A DNA stretch of 64,000 nucleotides, taken from positions 79,610,417 through 79,674,416 of the forward strand of contig OY755243.1 in the NCBI GenBank assembly GCA_963576725.1, read 5' to 3'. Origin of the DNA: Azorinus chamasolen. Its lineage: Eukaryota > Mollusca > Bivalvia > Cardiida > Solecurtidae. Positions 10,601 to 21,473 of the stretch are shown here, one piece after another. The position numbers and the translations under genes were made by a program. Under the pieces are notes generated by a model, which worked only from the letters and a program-made list of their open reading frames with translations, did not search any database and was not told where the DNA came from. Position 1 is the first letter of the stretch. Each line of letters begins with the position of its first letter.

Positions 10601-10678
10601 GTGAAATGGATTGCAAAGCATCTCAAATAAGTATAATCAATTCAATTTGCAAGACCTACCTATCATGTACACCGGATA

Positions 10679-10889
10679 TTAACCTATAGCCTGCTGAGCA
10701 AATTATTTTTACAGAATTTTTACCTACTACATTTTCAAAATTCAAGCTATAATCAATCTGTCTACCAATGCAATCAGGATGTCAAACAGTTTGGATCATG
10801 ATGAGACGCCGAGTTACTCGGCGTCTCATCTGGATCTAAACTGCTTGCATAGGTATTCACCCATCTGCCCATTGCAGGCTAAAGGCTAA
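10679..10889 (+). mobile_element. TTAA-5 MITE
   Basis: The ends are TTAACCTATAGCCTGC and GCAGGCTAAAGGCTAA. The hairpin is AGTTTGGATCATGATGAGAC, with apex GCCGAGTTACTCGGC. The other arm of the surrounding inverted repeat (~13550) shows the uninterrupted site. It mirrors 23445-23655. Confidence 0.75.
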
Positions 10890-11553
10890 TATGTGTGTAA
10901 GAAGTAAAACTTCGGATGATGGAGAAACAGATGCAAGACACGCCTCAAGATACACATCAAGGAAAATGGCCTTCGAGGGTTTGAACGTTTTTCAACAGTG
11001 CAGACTCAAGATTACTAGCCGACACATCAAATACGCGGTGCCTGATCAAGACATGCGGCACTGTCATATTAGATGAAAAACTTTGAAGATGAAGAAGAAT
11101 GGCAAACGGTGCTGGCCCATAAGAAAAATTAAAAATCACTGATCAAACTGTGCCGTAACATGCCCTGGTCCAGTAGTTAAACAGTAAAATTCTCGACAGC
11201 CACTTTAACCCCTCATTTCTCACATGAAAATTCAACAGGGAAAGGTGCTTTATGCGATAATATATTTGACTTTTCAGCTTGTGTGTACATATGTCATTAA
11301 TGTTCGTCTATTTAATATTATCAGGATGTCAAACAGTTTGGATCCTGGTGGAAGCCGAGTTACTCGGCGTCTCACCTGAATCCAAACTGTTGGTATAAGT
11401 ATTTACTCACCCGCCTATTGCAGGCTAAGGTTGAACGAATACGGCATACAGTACAAGCGAAGCAAGCAACTCTTATAATATTTTTGGCTTTTCGTCTCGT
11501 GATATCCACGATGTCATCATTTCTCATATCAAAATTAAACAGCGAAAGGGTGC

Positions 11554-11781
11554 TTAACCCATTCCCTCATATTGGCGACTTTTGACGACTCTGAAAAAGT
11601 GACTTTGTGAAACCATTTTGATAAAAAGAGCATTTGCTCCTATAGGAGCAAATGCTCTATTTATCACAATGGTTTCAAACTACGAAATTCTAAAATTTTA
11701 CTTTTCTCTAGTTAATGCTCCTTTTCGATAGATTCATTCAAAGAGGTTGATCTAAAAATAACCTATGAGGGAATGGCTTAA
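11554..11781 (+). mobile_element. TTAA-1 MITE
   Basis: The ends are TTAACCCATTCCCTCATA and ATGAGGGAATGGCTTAA, with the complete GAGCATTTGCTCCTATAGG hairpin. It lies inside the TTAA-5 cluster and mirrors 22553-22780. Confidence 0.85.
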
Positions 11782-12403
11782 TGTTATATTTGATTCTTCA
11801 GCTTGTGTGTACATATGTCATTAAAATAAGTATACTCATATTATCAGGATGTCAAACAGTGTGGATCCTGATGGAAGCCGAGTTACTTGGCGTCTCATCT
11901 GGATCCAAACTGTTGGCATAAGTTAGTATTCACTCAGTCGCCTATTGCAGGCTAAGGTTGAAGAAATGTCTGACAGTACAAGGGGAGCAACTCTTACAAA
12001 AAAATGCGTTTCGTCGGTTTGAAATTCGCGAAGTCATCATTTCTCAGGCCTGTATGAAATGCTATAGGGAAATGTGGCTTAACGTTATAATATATTCAAC
12101 TTTACAGCTTGTACGTACATATGTCATTAAAATTAGTCAATTCAATATTATCAGGATGTCAAACAGTTTCGATCCTGATAAGACGCAGATTTTTCGACGT
12201 GTTATCTGGATCCAAACTGTTGGCAAAGGTATTCACTTATCCTCCCGAGACAGGCTAAGGTGTACACAGGCGAAGCAACTCTTTTTTGGTATGAGTAACC
12301 TCCCTTGTAATTCTTTTCTTCATAGACACGTATATACAGATTAGACCCAGATCATTGTAAGGCCCCTGGAAAAGCGTAAGAAGGAGTATTTATCGAGTAA
12401 AGG

Positions 12404-12612
12404 TTAACCAATTGCCTCCACTAGTTTTAGACCCAGCCTCTTTGAATAAATCTACTGAAAAGGAGCATTTACTAAAAACATTTTTTAAATTTGATATTTT
12501 TGAAACCATTGTGATAAATAGAGCATAAACTCCTAATGGATCAAATGCTCTATTTATGACAATGGTTTCATAAAATGACTTTTGCGTAGGCGTCATTGGG
12601 AAAATGGGTTAA
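12404..12612 (-). mobile_element. TTAA-1 MITE
   Basis: The ends are TTAACCAATTGCCTCC and GGGAAAATGGGTTAA. The apex is altered (AAACTCCTAATGGATCAAAT). A fragment of the same family follows at 12862-12937. It mirrors 21722-21930. Confidence 0.75.
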
Positions 12613-13650
12613 AAAATGACATCGTGGATATCAAATAGACAAAACCCCAAAAATATTGTAAGAATGATTTCGCTTGTATTGTAAGCCGTATTTGTTCAAC
12701 CTTAGCCTGCTATGAGCGGATTAGTGAATACCTATGCGAACAGTTTGGATCTCGATGAGACGCCGAGTAACTCGGCATCTCATCAGGATACAAACTGTTC
12801 GACACCCTGGTAATATTAAATGGACGAATTTTAATGGCATAAGTATGTACAAATGTATACACAATCTAAATGCTCTATTTATGACAATGGTTTCATAAAA
12901 TGACTTTTACGTAGGCGTCATTGGGGAAATGGGTTAAAACAGGCGGTTGCTTCGTGAAGCACGGACGTGATGCAGAACACAAGTGTCCATATATGTTGCT
13001 CTATATGATTGGTCTTAATGAAACAGGTTGGGCTTACCTGATAGAAACATATTTTCACGTCTTTGTAGGAAACATTTGATCTCGGTCTACTCTGTTTGCT
13101 CATGAAATTATATTGATCAGATTCTATAGTTCCTGTCATTGGCAAAGATTCTTGTGTATATTTGCTCTCATAAAATATTCATGATGTACTTATTCCTTAT
13201 GTGAATAGGTTAAAGGTCACTTTAAAGAACTTTACTGTATAAAGGTTAGTTCTATTCAACTTAACAAACAGTATAGATCCTGATCAAACGCTTCCCCCAC
13301 TGGATCAGCGCATGATACGACACAGTTTGGTCAGTGACCATAACGTTTTCTTATGGGTCTGCACCGTTTTCCATTCCTTGCATCTTCAAAGTTTTTCATC
13401 TAATATGACAGGGTAGGTCTTGATCAGGCACCGCGTATTTGATATGTCGGCTAGTCAGAGTCTACATCCTCGAGCGCCATTTTTCTTGATGTTGTGTCTT
13501 GCATCCATTTCTCCATCATCCGAAGCTTTACTTCTTACACACATAATATACCGCTGTACATAAGAGGCGAGTCTTGTAAATTGAATTGATTATACTTATT
13601 TGAGATGCTTTACAGTCCATTTCACTCATTCATTCACTTAACTCAATCAC

Positions 13651-14297
13651 TCATACGAACACACTCATACTCTATGTGTGTAACGAGAGGACAGAATGTA
13701 ATTATTTGCTTCGGTGTATTAAAGATAGTGAACAACAGGCGATGCCATTTTCACGAGTGGCAAAGACATGCCTGGTATTTACAAGTGAAATAAATTTAAA
13801 TTATTCTCTTTCTTGCACACTGTTGTAGCGAGTTGGCAGCTCTACTCTTGCTACTCGTATACGTTACGTAAAAAAAGCGTTGTTACCGAACAGTTTGTAA
13901 AAAAGGAGATCAAAATCTTTAATACACTGAAGCAAATAATTACCTTCTATCTTCTCATTACATTGCATATTGATACTGTAGGATCACTGGCTGAGGAGCC
14001 GTCTGATCTGAGTCTACTCTGTTTGCAGGCTGTCATAATGGGCGGAATCTTAGATGAATATTTATCAGATAGAGTGTAAAATGATGTTAGCAGCACACCA
14101 GAACTAGACCAGCGACCGTGTTAGATACATGGTTTTCTACAAGGTTCTATGCCGTTTGACATTTCCCTGCATCCTCAGAATATACCCTGCAATATGCACA
14201 CGCGTATTTGACGTACTGGCTTGCAGTTTGTACCGGTCCATATTTTGCGATAGTGCCCGTTTTATGTAGTCCGCTGTGCTCGGTAAATTTTGGTACT
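13651..14297. other. No gene seen
   Basis: Short relics only: half of a TTAA-2 type hairpin at about 13980-14035. No reading frame shows family features, and the open frames here are mirrored at 20037-20683. Confidence 0.45.
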
Positions 14298-14427
14298 ATA
14301 TGGTTTGAAACTCGTGATAAATAGAGTATTTGCTCCATTAGGAGCAAATGCTCTATTTATCACAATGGTTTCAACAGATGATGTTTACAGAGGCATAGAA
14401 AGGCGTATTTGTGGAGGAAAGGGTCAA
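14298..14427 (+). mobile_element. Half TTAA-1 MITE
   Basis: Only the hairpin half (apex TTTGCTCCATTAGGAGCAAA) and the closing GGAGGAAAGGGTCAA are present. It mirrors 19907-20036. Confidence 0.65.
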
Positions 14428-14640
14428 ACTTTATTCCCGTCATTTTTGCAGTATCATTCAAGTCTTTATATAATTTCTATTGACTATATGATGGTTTGAA
14501 AAAAGAAATGAACAGTGTCAAGTGTCCTAATTTTGACCAGTTTTTTTTAACAAAACTTCTGGTTATTAAAATGGCGAATGTTGTTTGGCAGTCTGGCGAC
14601 GTCAACCTTTCTTTTCCAGATAATAACTTTATTTGTGGTG

Positions 14641-14900
14641 GTGGCTTGGCTAAGTGGTTGAGCATTGAGCTGATAACCGAGGGGTACGGGATTCGAATCC
14701 TGGCTGGACCAGCTCGAAAATTCAGAGATGCTTTTCAGTGTCTCCCACCTGCACGAGGTTGCCTCCTCTCCGCCCAGGGGTTAAAATGGGTGGGTACATG
14801 TGAGGGTCACTAGACAGTACCGCCGCTGCATAATCGCGCCATATGTTAGCAGTGCTCAATAGTGTAGGCGAATTGCTCTTGACCAGTGGAGTAAATGCAG
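14641..14900 (+). repeat. tRNA-derived SINE
   Basis: An A-box-like tggctaagtggttgagca is followed at tRNA spacing by B box gattcgaatcc, then a ~190 bp body with a C-rich stretch. The head looks Ser/Leu-like, but there is no closed acceptor stem. It mirrors 19434-19693 on the opposite strand. Confidence 0.6.
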
Positions 14901-14939
14901 TCAGCTGAGCGGTCATTTGACTGAAAGTAGACTATAACC

Positions 14940-15784
14940 AGGTACTTTAGTTTTTAGTTTTAATATGTTTACCACATTAAGTATAGAGATAGCTTATATA
15001 AAATACTGTTTGAGTTTGTTTTGGGGTCGCTGTGACTGACCTTGAACTCTGGCCTCAAATTTAGCAAATATTTGTCTGGTATACATCTTCTTAAAGATAT
15101 CGTCTAGAAATGCAAAAACAAATGTGTGTGGATGCATCTTGAGTTGGAAGAACGTATTCTGATATATTTTTTGTAGGAAATCTTTAAAATAAACTTTAAT
15201 CTTTATTCTTTAATTTTAAGTCATAGAGATTATATGTTTGATATGTAGCCATGACTTGTCCTCAACCATAATGGTTCACATCATGATCCTGGGGTCAAAA
15301 GTGGTTCCTGGTTTTACACAGACAGGAAAATGTTTAAACACAAGATCGTAAAGGAAACCGCTACAGAATCTCCCCTAAACGAAATGGACAACATGTGTTG
15401 GTGAACAAAATATCTAAATATTCACCAATCACAGGCTATCACCGGATTACCATGGTAACCAAAACTTTTGCCATTATGTTCGGGGTATCCATTTACCCAT
15501 ACTTACCAATTTTCATCAAAATCTAATAATATCTAACTTTCGACCAGAGACTACCATTCCATTACCAAGGTAACCACCTATTTCGACACACCTACGACTG
15601 GGCTCGGAGTACCCCAATACTCCATAATCAATTTTTCAGCAAAACTGAACAATATCTAAATTCGACTCTGGAGTGACCTAACCATGGAGCGAAGTTGTCG
15701 GTTCCGTTGAAATCTTGACTGGCTTCCAGTCGATAATCAATTAAAACATTACAAAGCAAATATATTTTATTTCTAAATTAGCTT
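14940..15784. other. Unique sequence, no gene seen
   Basis: There is no inverted repeat, RNA gene or coding family here. It is almost identical to right-arm 18550-19394. Confidence 0.5.
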
Positions 15785-15912
15785 TTAACCCTTTCCTCCA
15801 TAAATACGCCTTCTGTAAAAAAAATCACCTATTGAAACAATTGTGATAAATAGAGCTTTTGCTCCTATAGGAGCAAATGCTGTATTTATCACAATGTTTT
15901 CAAACCACAAAA
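15785..15912 (+). mobile_element. Half TTAA-1 MITE at the inner edge of the left arm
   Basis: It runs from TTAACCCTTTCCTCC through the full hairpin and stops just past the hairpin foot, where homology to the right arm ends. The mirror half is 18421-18549. Confidence 0.75.
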
Positions 15913-15997
15913 ACTTTCATTGATTGCGAGGACAATGTTACTCTCCTCGGGGTTAACATTGACTTTATGCTCAATTTCAGTGATCATGTCTGAAATA

Positions 15998-16199
15998 CAG
16001 TAAAACCTCTCTATAACGGCAACTAAATTACATCAAATAGTTTGTTTTAAAGGCAGATGGCTGCTTAAAGCAATGTGAAAGTAAAACAACGCTCCTATAG
16101 GAGCGTTCTGTTTTACTTTCACATTGCTTTAAGCGGCCACCTGCCCTAAATACCAAATAATTAACACAATTTAGTGACCGTTATAGAGAGGTTTTACTG
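15998..16199 (+). mobile_element. TA-1 MITE nested in the LINE
   Basis: CAGTAAAACCTCTCTATAAC and its inverse are flanked by TA on both sides. The inner hairpin is gaaagtaaaacaacGCTCC, with apex CGCTCCTATAGGAGCG. Confidence 0.85.
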
Positions 16200-16536
16200 T
16201 ATGCAAAAAAGGCATCTAGGCAGCTTGTAGTACTTGAGAGGTTTGGAAATATTTTAACAAAAAAGGGTAAAGTTAGAGTTTTTAACTCTTTCATACTTTC
16301 AAATTTTAACTATTGTCCTTTAGCCTGGCACTTTTTTTAACCAGGCCAGCACAAACAAAATGGAAAGGATCCAGGAGTGGGTCTTGAGATTCATAAATGA
16401 TGACTTCTCTTCGCTTATTCGGGATATTTTATCCATGTAGAAAGACTAAAAACTATGGCTTCAGAAGTCTTTAAGATTTTACATAACATATCTCCATCTT
16501 ATATACATGATCTTGTAAATTTCAGAGACTCAGATT

Positions 16537-16786
16537 TTAACCCTTCGCTTGCTGAATTTTAAAACACATTTCTCCTTCTTTACTAATGCCCTGTTGTATA
16601 ATTACATATATATTCACTGTGTATACGTATTTCGCTGTGCAATCACTGCTGTGGAGTGCACTGGTTGCACAATCTGCTTGTAAATAGTGCAGACCCTGAT
16701 GAGACAGCTCCTGTAGGAGCTGTCTCATCTGGGTCTTCACTATTTACAGGTAGGTATATTGACGTGAATAGCAAGCGAAGGGTTAA
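16537..16786 (+). mobile_element. TTAA-7 MITE nested in the LINE
   Basis: The ends are TTAACCCTTCGCTTGCTG and AGCAAGCGAAGGGTTAA. The hairpin is gtaaatagtgcagaccctga, with apex AGCTCCTGTAGGAGCT. Removing it with one TTAA rejoins the LINE frame across the site. Confidence 0.9.
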
Positions 16787-17110
16787 TTTTAGAAAGAAAA
16801 ACCTGGCCATACAGACTAAAGTTCATGGCACCAGGTACGGATTGAAGCATTTCAGGCATGCGGCCGTCAAGCTGTGGAACAGTCTTCCAAATGAGATTCG
16901 AAACGCAGGATCCTACCTTCAATTCAGAAGGCTGATCCGCAGCTGGGACGGTAACATGTGTGAATGTTCAATATGTTGGGCCTAGTTTATACAGCTTATA
17001 GCGTCTTTGTTTGCTTACTTGTTTGTTTTATTTATTTTATTTATTATTTTGCTGCATGTTACTACCCTGTCCTTTTATAACTCCGAATTTTTTTAATTGC
17101 TTCCCATTCC

Positions 17111-17356
17111 TTAACCCTTTCGGCGCCAAATTTCTAATTGTCGTCTGCAATCCAAGTTTGTTAAATCATTTAGTAACATAAGGAAATGAGATAAATAAAT
17201 GCAACTTTCAAAGGAATAAAGCACATATACAGAACTAGAGATTGAGACAAATAGTGAAGTCCCTGATCAGACGCCGCCTTGAAAAGGCGGCGTCTGATCT
17301 GGGACTGCACTATTTGTCGTGGTGCATTTATTCGACTGCGGCGGTGAAAGGGTTAA
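17111..17356 (+). mobile_element. TTAA-6 MITE
   Basis: The ends are TTAACCCTTTCGGCGCC and GGCGGTGAAAGGGTTAA. The hairpin GACAAATAGTGAAGTCCCTG has apex GCCGCCTTGAAAAGGCGGC beside GATCAGAC. A second copy is at 59797-60043. Confidence 0.85.
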
Positions 17357-17641
17357 CCATTCTCGTCTATAATAAATGATGAGATCTTGAATATGATGTG
17401 ACGTAGTTTGGATTATTATGCCAAAAGTTTGGATTTTAATATAACGACTGAGCTACACACTTCTCTCTAGTAAATGCTCCTTTTCAGAAGATTTATTCAA
17501 AATGGTTTGATCTAAAAATAGCCTTTGGTACATGCATTGCATTTAGACCCAGCCACACTCCTGATAATGCATGGCTAATTGGTACCAGAAAAGAAACTCA
17601 AGTCGTTGCGACATCCATATTTTATTGCACATGTTTAAATA

Positions 17642-18070
17642 CAGAAGTATCTCGATTATTCGAATTTTGTGTATAGAAGGATTTAGACCCTTTTAGGCAG
17701 GTGGCTGCTTAACTCATTCTCTCCTAGGCTATTTTTAGATCCAACATTTTTGAATTGATCTACCGAAAAGGAGCATTTACTAGGGAAAAGAATTCTTTTA
17801 GAATTTTGTAATTTGAAACCATTGTGATAAATAGAGCATTTGCTCCTATAGGAGCAAATGCTCTATTTATCACAATGGTTTCACAATGTGAATTTCATAG
17901 AGGCGCAAAAATGCGTCAATAGGGGGCAATGTGTTAATGCATGGTGGAAGTCATGCAAAAAGCTCCTCTAGGAGCTTTCTGCATGACTTTCACCATGCAT
18001 TAGGCTGCCACCTGCCTTAAAGATCGATACTAACACGTATTTTAGAGTTCGACTAATGGAGATTTGACTG
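17642..18070 (+). mobile_element. TA-6 (pogo-like) MITE with nested TTAA-1
   Basis: The ends CAGAAGTATCTCGATTATTC and GACTAATGGAGATTTGACTG are flanked by TA. The inner GCTTAATGCATGG hairpin (apex GCTCCTCTAGGAGC) is split at its TTAA by a TTAA-1 copy. Confidence 0.7.
17709..17937 (+). mobile_element. TTAA-1 MITE nested in TA-6
   Basis: The ends are TTAACTCATTCTCTCCTA and GGGGGCAATGTGTTAA, with a complete hairpin. It sits in the TTAA of the host element's own gcTTAAtgc hairpin arm. Confidence 0.8.
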
Positions 18071-18420
18071 TACATGTGTGTCACACCAGGACACAACTAC
18101 ATCGATAGAATCTGTGAAAAACGAGGCACGACCTGATAACAAAGCAAATGAAAAACTGAAAATGAAACTAACACCTGTAAACACTTATAGACATAGACAA
18201 ATTTTATTTCACGTCGGACAGTATATAACAAAGTAACATAAGCCCTGTAGAGTTTTTATTCCGACAAACATAAGTATATATAAACGGAAAACAAAGCAAA
18301 TAATAAAAATTAGAACAGGATCACAGACACGCGTGCTTTTTAAGTATAAAGCTACAGCACATACAAAAGTTACAATTATATATACATGTGATATTAACTA
18401 GAGAAAAGGAAGATTTTATA

Positions 18421-18549
18421 ATTTTGTGGTTTGAAAACATTGTGATAAATACAGCATTTGCTCCTATAGGAGCAAAAGCTCTATTTATCACAATTGTTTC
18501 AATAGGTGATTTTTTTTACAGAAGGTGTATTTATGGAGGAAAGGGTTAA
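18421..18549 (-). mobile_element. Half TTAA-1 MITE at the inner edge of the right arm
   Basis: It is the mirror of 15785-15912. Here the family sequence continues inward a little further (ttaactagagaaaagg to about 18395), so the two arms break at slightly different points of the same element. Confidence 0.7.
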
Positions 18550-19433
18550 AAGCTAATTTAGAAATAAAATATATTTGCTTTGTAATGTTTTAATTGATTA
18601 TCGACTGGAAGCCAGTCAAGATTTCAACGGAACCGACAACTTCGCTCCATGGTTAGGTCACTCCAGAGTCGAATTTAGATATTGTTCAGTTTTGCTGAAA
18701 AATTGATTATGGAGTATTGGGGTACTCCGAGCCCAGCCGTAGGTGTGTCGAAATAGGTGGTTACCTTGGTAATGGAATGGTAGTCTCTGGTCGAAAGTTA
18801 GATATTATTAGATTTTGATGAAAATTGGTAAGTATGGGTAAATGGATACCCCGAACATAATGGCAAATGTTTTGGTTACCATGGTAATCCGGTGATAGCC
18901 TGTGATTGGTGAATATTTAGATATTTTGTTCACCAACACATGTTGTCCATTTCGTTTAGGGGAGATTCTGTAGCGGTTTCCTTTACGATCTTGTGTTTAA
19001 ACATTTTCCTGTCTGTGTAAAACCAGGAACCACTTTTGACCCCAGGATCATGATGTGAACCATTATGGTTGAGGACAAGTCATGGCTACATATCAAACAT
19101 ATAATCTCTATGACTTAAAATTAAAGAATAAAGATTAAAGTTTATTTTAAAGATTTCCTACAAAAAATATATCAGAATATGTTCTTCCAACTCAAGATGC
19201 ATCCACACACATTTGTTTTTGCATTTCTAGACGATATCTTTAAGAAGATGTATACCAGACAAATATTTGCTAAATTTGAGGCCAGAGTTCAAGGTCAGTC
19301 ACAGCGACCCCAAAACAAACTCAAACAGTATTTTATATAAGCTATCTCTATACTTAATGTGGTAAACATATTAAAACTAAAAACTAAAGTACCTGGTTAT
19401 AGTCTACTTTCAGTCAAATGACCGCTCAGCTGA

Positions 19434-19693
19434 CTGCATTTACTCCACTGGTCAAGAGCAATTCGCCTACACTATTGAGCACTGCTAACATATGGCGCGA
19501 TTATGCAGCGGCGGTACTGTCTAGTGACCCTCACATGTACCCACCCATTTTAACCCCTGGGCGGAGAGGAGGCAACCTCGTGCAGGTGGGAGACACTGAA
19601 AAGCATCTCTGAATTTTCGAGCTGGTCCAGCCAGGATTCGAATCCCGTACCCCTCGGTTATCAGCTCAATGCTCAACCACTTAGCCAAGCCAC
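19434..19693 (-). repeat. tRNA-derived SINE (mirror copy)
   Basis: Mirror of the 14641-14900 SINE. The B box on the minus strand is within ggattcgaatccc at about 19632-19644. Confidence 0.6.
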
Positions 19694-21473
19694 CACCACA
19701 AATAAAGTTATTATCTGGAAAAGAAAGGTTGACGTCGCCAGACTGCCAAACAACATTCGCCATTTTAATAACCAGAAGTTTTGTTAAAAAAAACTGGTCA
19801 AAATTAGGACACTTGACACTGTTCATTTCTTTTTTCAAACCATCATATAGTCAATAGAAATTATATAAAGACTTGAATGATACTGCAAAAATGACGGGAA
19901 TAAAGTTTGACCCTTTCCTCCACAAATACGCCTTTCTATGCCTCTGTAAACATCATCTGTTGAAACCATTGTGATAAATAGAGCATTTGCTCCTAATGGA
20001 GCAAATACTCTATTTATCACGAGTTTCAAACCATATAGTACCAAAATTTACCGAGCACAGCGGACTACATAAAACGGGCACTATCGCAAAATATGGACCG
20101 GTACAAACTGCAAGCCAGTACGTCAAATACGCGTGTGCATATTGCAGGGTATATTCTGAGGATGCAGGGAAATGTCAAACGGCATAGAACCTTGTAGAAA
20201 ACCATGTATCTAACACGGTCGCTGGTCTAGTTCTGGTGTGCTGCTAACATCATTTTACACTCTATCTGATAAATATTCATCTAAGATTCCGCCCATTATG
20301 ACAGCCTGCAAACAGAGTAGACTCAGATCAGACGGCTCCTCAGCCAGTGATCCTACAGTATCAATATGCAATGTAATGAGAAGATAGAAGGTAATTATTT
20401 GCTTCAGTGTATTAAAGATTTTGATCTCCTTTTTTACAAACTGTTCGGTAACAACGCTTTTTTTACGTAACGTATACGAGTAGCAAGAGTAGAGCTGCCA
20501 ACTCGCTACAACAGTGTGCAAGAAAGAGAATAATTTAAATTTATTTCACTTGTAAATACCAGGCATGTCTTTGCCACTCGTGAAAATGGCATCGCCTGTT
20601 GTTCACTATCTTTAATACACCGAAGCAAATAATTACATTCTGTCCTCTCGTTACACACATAGAGTATGAGTGTGTTCGTATGAGTGATTGAGTTAAGTGA
20701 ATGAATGAGTGAAATGGACTGTAAAGCATCTCAAATAAGTATAATCAATTCAATTTACAAGACTCGCCTCTTATGTACAGCGGTATATTATGTGTGTAAG
20801 AAGTAAAGCTTCGGATGATGGAGAAATGGATGCAAGACACAACATCAAGAAAAATGGCGCTCGAGGATGTAGACTCTGACTAGCCGACATATCAAATACG
20901 CGGTGCCTGATCAAGACCTACCCTGTCATATTAGATGAAAAACTTTGAAGATGCAAGGAATGGAAAACGGTGCAGACCCATAAGAAAACGTTATGGTCAC
21001 TGACCAAACTGTGTCGTATCATGCGCTGATCCAGTGGGGGAAGCGTTTGATCAGGATCTATACTGTTTGTTAAGTTGAATAGAACTAACCTTTATACAGT
21101 AAAGTTCTTTAAAGTGACCTTTAACCTATTCACATAAGGAATAAGTACATCATGAATATTTTATGAGAGCAAATATACACAAGAATCTTTGCCAATGACA
21201 GGAACTATAGAATCTGATCAATATAATTTCATGAGCAAACAGAGTAGACCGAGATCAAATGTTTCCTACAAAGACGTGAAAATATGTTTCTATCAGGTAA
21301 GCCCAACCTGTTTCATTAAGACCAATCATATAGAGCAACATATATGGACACTTGTGTTCTGCATCACGTCCGTGCTTCACGAAGCAACCGCCTGTTTTAA
21401 CCCATTTCCCCAATGACGCCTACGTAAAAGTCATTTTATGAAACCATTGTCATAAATAGAGCATTTAGATTGT

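Larger units (their letters stand above)
11200..12860. repeat. Cluster of four TTAA-5 hairpin units
   Basis: Hairpins of the CAGTTTGGATCC / GATGAGACGCCGAG type lie at about 11326-11396, 11853-11917, 12160-12222 and 12735-12805. They are separated by shared cattaa...catatgtacacac and gaaatgatga...cgtggatatc flanks, which suggests tandem growth of one element. It mirrors 21474-23134. Confidence 0.65.
10566..13650. repeat. Internal long inverted repeat, arms 10566-11185 and 13290-13650
   Basis: Sequence around gcaaagcatctcaaataag through cttcggatgatggagaaa returns inverted at 13650-13290. The left arm is interrupted by a TTAA-5 MITE at 10679. The ~2.1 kb between holds TTAA-5 and TTAA-1 copies. 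It may be a foldback transposon. The same structure is mirrored at 20684-23768. Confidence 0.6.
1..15912 (+). repeat. Left arm of a large inverted duplication
   Basis: Mirrored features run from the first EGF exon to the half MITE at 15785. Mirror sums are 34334 for 10.3-15.9 kb and 34357 near 9 kb. They rise to about 37840 at 3-5 kb and 46450-46530 at 20-160 because of right-arm insertions. Confidence 0.9.
15916..16985 (+). pseudogene. Non-LTR retrotransposon reverse transcriptase, C-terminal fragment
   Basis: Pieces in changing frames read LLGVNIDFMLNFSDHV, KASRQLVVLERFG, FILSNFNYCPLAWHFF, MERIQEWVLRFINDD, LKTMASEVFKILHNISPSYI and LWNSLPNEIRNA, ending in a W-D-G...C-x-C...C tail and TAG at 16983. 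These match the thumb/C-terminal region of jockey/CR1-like LINE polymerases. Frameshifts and stops make it dead. It is split by a TA-1 MITE (15998-16199) and a TTAA-7 MITE (16537-16786). An AT-rich 3' tail follows to 17110. Confidence 0.8.
15913..18420. other. Single-copy spacer of the large inverted duplication
   Basis: The 2.5 kb between the arms has no mirror copy in the window. It holds a decayed LINE fragment with two nested MITEs, then TTAA-6 and a TA-6 element with a TTAA-1 nested in it. 18071-18400 shows no feature. Confidence 0.8.

Noticed and set aside
10399..10626. Low-complexity frame with THTHARTQTHAHTH
   Set aside because: Microsatellite translation; the mirror strand gives a Cys/Val repeat.
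14641..14710. tRNA gene candidate (A and B boxes at correct spacing)
   Set aside because: No proper acceptor stem, and it is followed by a SINE body; the same holds for 3506-3575, 38970-39042 and 47170-47200.
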